Below, in pieces: positions 6,899-12,699 of a stretch of DNA of 12,699 nt. The DNA is from Lachnospiraceae bacterium UBA3401 (GTDB lineage Bacteria; Bacillota; Clostridia; Lachnospirales; Lachnospiraceae): assembly GCA_002358575.1 (NCBI GenBank), contig DEPD01000175.1:1-12699 (forward strand), read 5' to 3'. How positions within the stretch are numbered: position 1 is the stretch's first letter; each line of letters opens with the position of its first letter. Under the pieces are notes generated by a model. It had not been told where the DNA came from. It worked only from the letters and a program-made list of their open reading frames with translations, and did not search any database. The position numbers were made by a program, and so were the translations under genes.

Positions 6899-9556
6899 TT
6901 ATTTGAGCTGTCCCTCAAGTACCAGCCTTGTCTCCGCAAGTGCTTTGTCAATTCCAGCAGGATTTTTGCCACCTGCCTGCGCCATGTTCGGGCGTCCGCC
7001 TCCGCCTCCGCCTACAATCCCTGCAATTCCTTTGATTAGATTGCCAGCATGCGCACCCTTGGACATTGCTTCGTCTGTCGCCATTGCCACAAGATTGACT
7101 TTGCCTTCCATGTCAGACACAAGCACAATCACTCCTTCGCCAAGCTTTACCTTTAATTGATCGCCCAGTTCTCGCAGACCGTTCATATCCACACCGTCAA
7201 CCCGCGCAGCTAGAAGTTTTACGCCTTTTACTTCTGTCACTTGATTCATAACATCTCCCAGCGCTTCCTTTGCTGCCTTGCTCTTAAGGGCTTCATTTTC
7301 ACTCTGCAATGATTTGATTTCCGCCATCAGATGTTCTATCTTCTCTATCAAATTCGCAGGTGTTGTCTTTGCTGCCTTTGCAGCTTCTGCAAGCTCATGT
7401 TCCAGATTCTGATAATATGCAAACACATTATCTCCAGTCAGCGCTTCAATACGCCGTACCCCCGCGGCAATACCGCTCTCAGACACAATCTTAAAAGTTG
7501 TGATATTTCCTGTATTCTTTACATGTGTACCACCGCAAAATTCCTTGGAAAAATCACCCATAGACACAACGCGCACCGTCTCTCCATACTTCTCATCAAA
7601 CAGTGCCATCGCGCCAGTTTTCTTCGCTTCATCCATTGTCATTACTTGTGTCTCTACAGCAATATTCTCAGCAATCTTCTCATTGACCATCTGTTCAACT
7701 GCTGCCAGCTCTTTTGCAGTCATCGCCTCAAAGTGGCTAAAGTCAAAACGTGTGCGCTCTCCGTCCTGATAAGAACCTTTTTGCTGCACATGCGTGCCAA
7801 GCACCTCACGAAGCGCCTTCTGCAATAAGTGTGTTGCAGAATGATTTTTACAAATCTTTGTACGAAGCGTTTTATCAACACACAGAGTAACCATATCTCC
7901 CACTTTGATCATGCCGCGTGTCATCTTTCCAATGTGCCCAACTTTTCCGCCAAGCAGCTTTACAGTGTCCTCCACCACAAACGCACCTGACGCAGTAGTG
8001 ATAATTCCCCTATCACCTTGTTGGCCACCCATCGTCGCATAAAACGGCGTTTCATCTACAATAATTGTGCCCATTTCTCCGTCAGAAAGTGCCTCCACAA
8101 GCTCGCTCTCTGTTGTGAGCACAGAAACTTTTGAAGTCGTCTCAAGCGTATCATATCCTACAAATACAGTTGTGATCGCTGGATCAATGGAATCATAAAC
8201 CGTCGCATCCGCCCCCATGTAATTTGTCTCTTTGCGCGTGGTTCTCGCATTGTTGCGCTGTTTTTCCATCGCACTTTGAAAGCCTTCCTCATCAATAGAA
8301 AAACCTTTTTCCTCCAAAATCTCACAGGTAAGATCGACTGGAAATCCATAAGTATCATATAACTTAAATGCATTCTCACCAGAAAGAACAGTCTCCCCGG
8401 CAGCTTGCATCTTTTCCTCCATATCAGAAAGAATTGCAAGCCCTTGGTCAATTGTCCGGCTAAACTTTTCCTCTTCCTGTGTCAATACCTTAAAAATAAA
8501 GTCCCGCTTCTCATCAAGTTCCGGATAACCGTCTTCGCACTCCTCAATCACTGTCTTCGCAAAGTCTGCCATAAATGTACCCTCAATGCCAAGCATTCTT
8601 CCATGACGCGCAGCGCGGCGAATAATGCGCCGCAGCACATATCCGCGCCCTTCATTGGTCGGCATAATGCCATCTGATATCATAAAAGTCGCAGAACGGA
8701 TATGATCTGTGATCAGCCTGATGGACACATCTTTCTTCTCGTCTTCCTGATAAGTAGTGCCAGCTACAGTACACACTCTGTCTCGTATCGCCTTCATTGT
8801 ATTGATATCAAAAACCGTGTCCACATCTTGAACCACAACTGCAAGGCGTTCCAATCCCATGCCAGTATCAATATTTTTCTGCGCAAGTTCCTCATAATGT
8901 CCCTTGCCGTCGCCGTCAAACTGCGTAAAAACGTTATTCCAAACCTCAATAAAGCGGTCACAGTCACAGCCAACCTTGCAATCTGGTTTGCCACAACCGT
9001 ATTTGATACCTCTATCATAATAGATTTCAGAACAGGGACCGCAAGGTCCAGCACCATGCTCCCAGAAATTATCACATGCTCCAGTTTCTGGGTCCCGATA
9101 AAAGCGTGTGATCTTTTCCGCAGGTACACCAATCTCATTGACCCAGATATGATAAGCTTCCTCATCTTCGCAGTAGATAGAAGGATAAAGTCTCTCTGGG
9201 TCCAATCCGACCACTTTGGTCAAAAACTCCCAGCTCCAGTTCAATGCCTCATGTTTAAAATAATCTCCAAATGAAAAATTGCCAAGCATCTCAAAAAATG
9301 TCAGATGTCGTGCCGTCTTTCCCACATTCTCAATATCGCCTGTCCGAACACACTTTTGGCAAGTCGTCACACGGCGCCTTGGTGGTATCTCCTGTCCTGT
9401 AAAATATGGCTTTAAAGGTGCCATTCCTGAATTGATAATCAACAGACTATTGTCATTGTGTGGCACCAGCGAAAAGCTTTTCATTGACAAATGTTCTTTG
9501 CTCTCGAAAAATTCAAGAAACATTCTCCGAAGCTCGTTTACTCCATAGTTTTTCAC
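6899..9556 (-). CDS. alaS: Alanyl-tRNA synthetase
   Basis: Cytoplasmic class II enzyme that charges tRNA-Ala and edits mischarged Ser or Gly; 885 aa, full length. Numbered from the chosen start: aminoacylation domain with SFSLVPHNDNSLL and FFEMLGNFSFGDYFK near the N-terminus, TGMGLER at 231-237, a cysteine cluster (GCGKPDCKVGCDCDRF) at about 187-202, editing-domain zinc residues HSATH (572-576) and CGGTH (674-678), a coiled-coil region (about 720-770), and a C-Ala domain with a run of six glycines (849-854). I place the start at GTG 9554-9556 because GGAGG lies 7 nt upstream and the protein then begins MKNYGVNELRRMFLEFF like relatives. An ATG two codons earlier overlaps the same GGAGG too closely. 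It follows glyS by 40 nt and is probably cotranscribed. Confidence 0.97.
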   Translation of the reverse strand: MKNYGVNELRRMFLEFFESKEHLSMKSFSLVPHNDNSLLIINSGMAPLKPYFTGQEIPPRRRVTTCQKCVRTGDIENVGKTARHLTFFEMLGNFSFGDYFKHEALNWSWEFLTKVVGLDPERLYPSIYCEDEEAYHIWVNEIGVPAEKITRFYRDPETGACDNFWEHGAGPCGPCSEIYYDRGIKYGCGKPDCKVGCDCDRFIEVWNNVFTQFDGDGKGHYEELAQKNIDTGMGLERLAVVVQDVDTVFDINTMKAIRDRVCTVAGTTYQEDEKKDVSIRLITDHIRSATFMISDGIMPTNEGRGYVLRRIIRRAARHGRMLGIEGTFMADFAKTVIEECEDGYPELDEKRDFIFKVLTQEEEKFSRTIDQGLAILSDMEEKMQAAGETVLSGENAFKLYDTYGFPVDLTCEILEEKGFSIDEEGFQSAMEKQRNNARTTRKETNYMGADATVYDSIDPAITTVFVGYDTLETTSKVSVLTTESELVEALSDGEMGTIIVDETPFYATMGGQQGDRGIITTASGAFVVEDTVKLLGGKVGHIGKMTRGMIKVGDMVTLCVDKTLRTKICKNHSATHLLQKALREVLGTHVQQKGSYQDGERTRFDFSHFEAMTAKELAAVEQMVNEKIAENIAVETQVMTMDEAKKTGAMALFDEKYGETVRVVSMGDFSKEFCGGTHVKNTGNITTFKIVSESGIAAGVRRIEALTGDNVFAYYQNLEHELAEAAKAAKTTPANLIEKIEHLMAEIKSLQSENEALKSKAAKEALGDVMNQVTEVKGVKLLAARVDGVDMNGLRELGDQLKVKLGEGVIVLVSDMEGKVNLVAMATDEAMSKGAHAGNLIKGIAGIVGGGGGGRPNMAQAGGKNPAGIDKALAETRLVLEGQLK

Positions 9557-9596
9557 AATCATTCCTCCAAAATATTTATAATCAGGCAAACATAAA

Positions 9597-10988
9597 CTAA
9601 AAATCAAACTTGTCAGCAAAATATGCATCTAACTCGTCAATTGAAATACGAACCTGTTCCATAGAGTCACGGAAGCGCACAGTCACTGCATTGTCCTGCT
9701 CTGACTCAAAGTCATAAGTCACGCAGAATGGTGTGCCAATCTCATCCTGACGACGGTATCTCTTACCAATATTTCCCCTGTCGTCAAACTCACAATTATA
9801 TTTTTTAGAGAGCTGTGTAAAAATCTTCTCCGCGCCTTCATTTAACTTCTTGCTAAGCGGAAGCACGCCAATCTTAACTGGCGCAATCGCAGGATGAAAA
9901 TGAAGCACAGTCCGCATATCGCCCTCTCCAATTTCCTCCTCGTCATACGCTGCACAGAGAAAAGCAAGTACTACACGGTCCGCACCAAGTGATGGCTCGA
10001 TAACATATGGTATGTATCTTTCCTTCTTCTCATCATCAAAGTAAGACATATCCTGTCCAGAAGTATTCTGATGCTGTGTCAAATCATAATCTGTTCTATC
10101 CGCAATGCCCCAAAGTTCTCCCCAGCCAATAGACGGAAACAAATATTCGATATCTGTTGTTCCTTTTGAGTAGAAACACAGTTCTTCCGGCGCATGGTCA
10201 CGCAGACGCATCTCTTCTTCTTTGATGCCAAGACTTATAAGCCAATCGCGGCAAAAACCTCTCCAATACTGAAACCACTCAAGATCTGTGCCCGGCTCGC
10301 AGAAAAATTCAAGCTCCATCTGCTCAAACTCTCTTGTGCGGAATGTAAAATTACTTGGGCTAATCTCATTGCGGAACGATTTGCCTATCTGACCAATACC
10401 AAAAGGAATCTTCTTTCTGGAAGTTCTTTGTACATTCTTAAAGTTTACAAAGATCCCCTGTGCAGTCTCCGGTCTTAAATAAACCGTACTTTTAGCGTCT
10501 TCTGTCACGCCCTGAAAGGTCTTAAACATCAAATTAAACTGTCTAATATCCGTAAAATTATGCTTGCCACAAGTCGGACAAAGAATGTCTTTCTCCTCGA
10601 TAAAATTCTTCATTTCTTCCTGTGAAAAAGCATCAATTGGCTTCTCTAAAGAAATATGATTCTCGCTTGCATAATCTTCAATAAGCTTGTCAGCGCGAAA
10701 ACGCTCATGACACTCTTTGCAATCCATCAGAGGATCAGAAAAACCGCCGAGATGCCCTGATGCTACCCATGTCTGCGGATTCATTAAAATCGCGCAGTCC
10801 ACACCTACATTGTACGGGTTTTCCATAATAAATTTTTGCCACCACGCCCGTTTTACATTATTTTTTAATTCAACGCCAAGGTTTCCGTAATCCCATGTAT
10901 TAGCAAGTCCTCCATAAATCTCTGAACCAGGGTATACAAATCCTCTGCTTTTTGATAAAGCTACAATTTTGTCCAATGTCTTTTCCAT
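9597..10988 (-). CDS. glyS: Glycyl-tRNA synthetase, single-chain dimeric type
   Basis: Class II enzyme that charges tRNA-Gly; 463 aa, the homodimer type also called glyQS, not the two-subunit GlyQ/GlyS enzyme. Visible order: N-terminal FVYPGSEIYGGLANTWDYG (about 17-35), CxxC pairs C90/C93 and C137/C140 that may hold zinc, motif 2 region RPETAQGIFVNF (172-183) and SFRNEISP (204-211), GQDMSYFD (311-318), motif 3 EPSLGADR (331-338), and the anticodon-binding domain (about 370-463). The start at 10988 is chosen because AGGAG lies 8 nt upstream. An in-frame ATG seven codons earlier would place that ribosome binding site inside the coding sequence. A hairpin of unknown role lies upstream; I see no T-box signature there. 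Confidence 0.97.
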   Translation of the reverse strand: MEKTLDKIVALSKSRGFVYPGSEIYGGLANTWDYGNLGVELKNNVKRAWWQKFIMENPYNVGVDCAILMNPQTWVASGHLGGFSDPLMDCKECHERFRADKLIEDYASENHISLEKPIDAFSQEEMKNFIEEKDILCPTCGKHNFTDIRQFNLMFKTFQGVTEDAKSTVYLRPETAQGIFVNFKNVQRTSRKKIPFGIGQIGKSFRNEISPSNFTFRTREFEQMELEFFCEPGTDLEWFQYWRGFCRDWLISLGIKEEEMRLRDHAPEELCFYSKGTTDIEYLFPSIGWGELWGIADRTDYDLTQHQNTSGQDMSYFDDEKKERYIPYVIEPSLGADRVVLAFLCAAYDEEEIGEGDMRTVLHFHPAIAPVKIGVLPLSKKLNEGAEKIFTQLSKKYNCEFDDRGNIGKRYRRQDEIGTPFCVTYDFESEQDNAVTVRFRDSMEQVRISIDELDAYFADKFDF

Positions 10989-11025
10989 CTCACGTTCTCC
11001 TAACCTCATTATATTTTTGTCTTAC

Positions 11026-11063
11026 CGTTACTACTCGCAACCCAAGAGTCGCTCATAGTAACG
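11026..11063 (-). other. Hairpin in the lipoprotein-glyS gap, possible regulatory or processing element
   Basis: In the 91-nt gap, minus-strand CGTTACTA (11063-11056) pairs perfectly with TAGTAACG (11033-11026). Inside it GCGAC pairs with GTTGC (one G-U) around a 6-nt loop, and the internal TGA/GAG loop could form a U-G plus tandem G-A pairs. No T run follows on the minus strand, so it is a poor terminator in the gene direction. It is not a T-box as far as I can see. The structure is seen; its role is unknown. Confidence 0.5.
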
Positions 11064-11079
11064 TTTTACAGCTTGTCCT

Positions 11080-11751
11080 CTATCGGAACACAATGACTTT
11101 ATAACCATCTGAGGCAGTTACATCTGCGCTTTTCTTTCCAGTGACTGTAACGCCGTCCCCCACATATAAAATCTCGTCAGAACACTCCACACGCACAACC
11201 TGTGTGGTCTCTTCCTCTTCAACTGACGGTTCCAAAATCACAATATGATTATCGCCCATTCCCAAAAGGTCTGCTTTTGAAATTGTTGTGTTTCCTTGGT
11301 TTCCCCCTGCCCCTTTGAGAGTCATATTTAAATCAAAACCTGCCTTGTTTGCCGCCTGCACTGTTCCAGCAAAAAAAACTTCATCATTAAAACCAGCATA
11401 AGATTGGTAATCCCCAAATTCCATCTCCACATTTACATTATCGCCTTTTGTTTTACAGCTCTTTAATTTTACTTGTGCCGCAACATTTTCCGCCTGGTAT
11501 TCCGCAATGGAAGACTCAATCATAGTTTTTAACCCTTCCACCTCATAATAGCTCTGCTCTGTAAATGCCTCAACAATTTTACTGGAAATGCTGCCATCTT
11601 TTTTTATAGAAATTGTTGACGTGGTTGACGTCTCTGACACAGATTCTGTCATCTCCTCCTCTGGTATTACCTCCCCGCAGGCAGTACAACACAAGATACA
11701 GCAAAAAAACATTACAACTACAGCATTTCCTACCCTCAAAAACCTTTTCAT
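11080..11751 (-). CDS. Predicted lipoprotein of unknown function
   Basis: A 223-aa exported protein. A basic start and hydrophobic stretch (about 8-24) lead to CCTAC with likely lipidated C25; the lipobox is imperfect because position -3 is Cys rather than Leu. An acidic Ser/Thr/Glu-rich linker follows (about 27-48), then a mixed alpha/beta region (about 55-175) and a second acidic stretch EEEETT (178-183). A short C-terminal beta-rich segment follows (ILYVGDGVTVTGKKSADVT). I do not recognise a characterised family. The start at 11751 is preferred because GGAG lies 6 nt upstream; longer in-frame starts would run into recO. It lies 37 nt after recO and 91 nt before glyS, so it is probably cotranscribed with them. 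Whether it is conserved at this position in relatives cannot be judged here. Confidence 0.8.
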   Translation of the reverse strand: MKRFLRVGNAVVVMFFCCILCCTACGEVIPEEEMTESVSETSTTSTISIKKDGSISSKIVEAFTEQSYYEVEGLKTMIESSIAEYQAENVAAQVKLKSCKTKGDNVNVEMEFGDYQSYAGFNDEVFFAGTVQAANKAGFDLNMTLKGAGGNQGNTTISKADLLGMGDNHIVILEPSVEEEETTQVVRVECSDEILYVGDGVTVTGKKSADVTASDGYKVIVFR

Positions 11752-11788
11752 TTTTATCTCCATATCACTCACAAAAGATTTATATTTT

Positions 11789-12475
11789 TTACTGCGTTTT
11801 ATTATAAACAAATTCATCTATATTTTCAAGTATTTCCAGACTTTTAAAATTTTTGTCCATGACACTCTGACAAATTTTCCTGCTAAAAGCACCCAATTCC
11901 TGCAATACTTCTATTGTCACTTGAAAGGAAAAAAGCCTCTCGATAGGTGTTTTCATTATGTAATCAATCGTATACGCTGTGGATTCCAAAAGTGTGTTAT
12001 TTGCCGCTCGTCCTGGAAACTCACCATTCAGCATAACAGCCTTTAATTCAAATACATATCGTACCAACTTATTCTCAAAATTCGGTGCTGTCAACGCGCG
12101 CAGTGATTGATACAAAAGTTTGAGCATCCCTGTCTCATCGCTGTTCTCCCTTGTATAGTAATCCGCAATTTCTAAAAAGTACATTCCATAATATGCACCT
12201 GTAAAATCATGTCTTAGTTCCTCAAAATAGTTTGTAATCTCCGCCTCCGACAATGTATAAGCATTTCTGCCTGCATAGAGCTGAAACTGTCCGAAAGAAA
12301 AAGGATTGGTAGGAGCCATCAGCCTGTTGCCTGGTTTTCTAGCTCCTCGGGCAAAGGCTGATATTTTTCCTCTCTCTTTTGTCAGTAGTACTACTCGTTT
12401 ATCGTATTCTCCAATCGATTCTGCTTTGATAACAATTCCTGTCAGTATTACGAAATCCTGCATCGCTGTACTCAT
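11789..12475 (-). CDS. recO: DNA repair protein RecO, short form lacking the cysteine zinc segment
   Basis: RecO binds DNA and RecR and helps load RecA at gaps in the RecFOR pathway. The protein is 228 aa. The N-terminal OB fold is clear (FVILTGIVIKAESIGEYDKR, then LTKERGKISAFARGARKP, 8-48), followed by NPFSFGQFQLYAGRNAYTLSEAE and the helical domain (YFEELRHDFTGAYYGMYFLEIADYYTRE). After NGEFPGRAANN (150-160) most RecO proteins carry about 40 residues with four zinc-binding cysteines. Here the sequence passes straight to LLESTAYTIDYI, and the only cysteine is C202. There is no frameshift, so this looks like a natural short form. The start at 12475 is supported by AGGAG 6 nt upstream; a start four codons later (MQDF) is possible. 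Its first 77 nt overlap the yqzL-like frame. Confidence 0.93.
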   Translation of the reverse strand: MSTAMQDFVILTGIVIKAESIGEYDKRVVLLTKERGKISAFARGARKPGNRLMAPTNPFSFGQFQLYAGRNAYTLSEAEITNYFEELRHDFTGAYYGMYFLEIADYYTRENSDETGMLKLLYQSLRALTAPNFENKLVRYVFELKAVMLNGEFPGRAANNTLLESTAYTIDYIMKTPIERLFSFQVTIEVLQELGAFSRKICQSVMDKNFKSLEILENIDEFVYNKTQ

Positions 12476-12587
12476 GTGTCTCTCCTGCCTTACTTTTGGC
12501 TTCTTCCATCTCAGGATGCCCCTTGTAAGCCAGATAGTCATATACCTGTCCTGTCTGCATAAACCGGCTCCATCCATCCTCGTGCAT
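12399..12587 (-). CDS. YqzL-like small protein overlapping recO
   Basis: A 62-aa small protein beginning MHEDGWSRFMQTGQVYDYLAYK. The pattern of Trp, Phe, TG and YLxYK in the first 25 residues matches my memory of the YqzL family, a protein of about 47 aa found just before recO in Bacillus; its function is unknown. The position supports this. The start at 12585-12587 has AGGGA about 6 nt upstream. The last 26 codons overlap recO in another frame and look like unselected read-on, so the conserved part may be only the first 35 residues or so. I rate the gene as likely real on motif plus position, and the C-terminal extension as doubtful. Confidence 0.65.
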   Translation of the reverse strand: MHEDGWSRFMQTGQVYDYLAYKGHPEMEEAKSKAGETHEYSDAGFRNTDRNCYQSRIDWRIR

Positions 12588-12699
12588 TGATCGTCCCTTC
12601 CCTTTCTGTATTGTGTACAGTACCCACATCAATAGGGTGTGCTTATGGAACGATTTTATTCATTATCCTTAGGAACTGTAGAAAAATAACTGACGCATC
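12588..12699. other. Right-edge region with no assignable gene
   Basis: 112 nt upstream of the yqzL-like gene. The minus strand has short open tails that enter from the edge and stop at 12669, 12656 and 12643, and none resembles the end of Era, the gene often found here in relatives. A weak TTGATG, 16 nt, TACAGA promoter-like pair lies near 12590-12630. CTGTA-5 nt-TACAG forms a small inverted repeat in the same stretch. Nothing here is firm. Confidence 0.3.

Noticed and set aside
7331..7828. 165-codon plus-strand frame opposite the AlaRS editing domain
   Set aside because: It covers the HSATH and CGGTH region on the other strand, which fixes the true frame; no independent evidence.
8702..9274. 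190-codon open frame on the plus strand inside alaS
   Set aside because: Lies wholly opposite a well-conserved part of AlaRS, has no recognisable domain and no suitable upstream context; a coding shadow.
10991..11010. Perfect TATAAT just before glyS as a promoter
   Set aside because: No acceptable -35 at 16-18 nt, and initiation would fall at or beyond the ribosome binding site.
10989..11079. Possible T-box leader for glyS
   Set aside because: The 91-nt gap is too short and I see no T-box consensus or terminator pair, only the small hairpin.
12643..12699. C-terminal end of era or another upstream gene
   Set aside because: The short open tails that enter from the edge do not resemble the end of Era, and the gene identity cannot be established from under 20 codons.

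Overview
This window reads as an ordinary housekeeping stretch of a low-to-moderate-GC Firmicutes chromosome. It most likely comes from the class Clostridia, family Lachnospiraceae. The evidence is the single-chain glycyl-tRNA synthetase next to alanyl-tRNA synthetase, an alanyl-tRNA synthetase with a cysteine-rich insert, scpA-scpB, a DacF/PBP5-type carboxypeptidase, a YqzL-like protein before recO, a CmpB-like membrane protein, and a RecO without its usual cysteine segment. Every convincing gene lies on the minus strand, so transcription runs from high to low coordinates. I see no mobile element, CRISPR array, tRNA or rRNA.

Layout in transcription order: (a) 12587-6899: yqzL-like, recO, a predicted lipoprotein of unknown function, glyS and alaS form a tight cluster. 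The lipoprotein-glyS gap holds a well-formed 38-nt hairpin. (b) A strong extended -10 promoter at 6845-6872 drives rpsU (S21, 58 aa), which is followed by an intrinsic terminator. (c) A five-helix CmpB-like membrane protein (6521-5895) is followed by a second terminator. (d) A D-Ala-D-Ala carboxypeptidase (5748-4549) and a membrane-anchored metallophosphoesterase (4524-3658) form a two-gene unit. (e) An unusual 55-nt stem-loop at 3583-3637 overlaps both a candidate promoter and the scpA ribosome binding site. It leads into scpA, scpB, a standalone HPt protein and a YesM-type sensor kinase that ends at the left edge.

The genes cover translation (S21, AlaRS, GlyRS), recombinational repair (RecO), chromosome condensation and segregation (ScpAB), cell-wall maturation (carboxypeptidase) and signalling (HPt, histidine kinase). 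Several starts were moved inward from the longest reading frame because Shine-Dalgarno placement and family N-termini support it: scpA, scpB (GTG), alaS (GTG), glyS, the lipoprotein, recO and yqzL.

I did not find an undescribed defence, mobile or biosynthetic system. The items most worth a second look are the scpA leader stem-loop, the HPt plus YesM kinase downstream of scpAB, the shortened RecO, the yqzL/recO overlap and the hairpin ahead of glyS.
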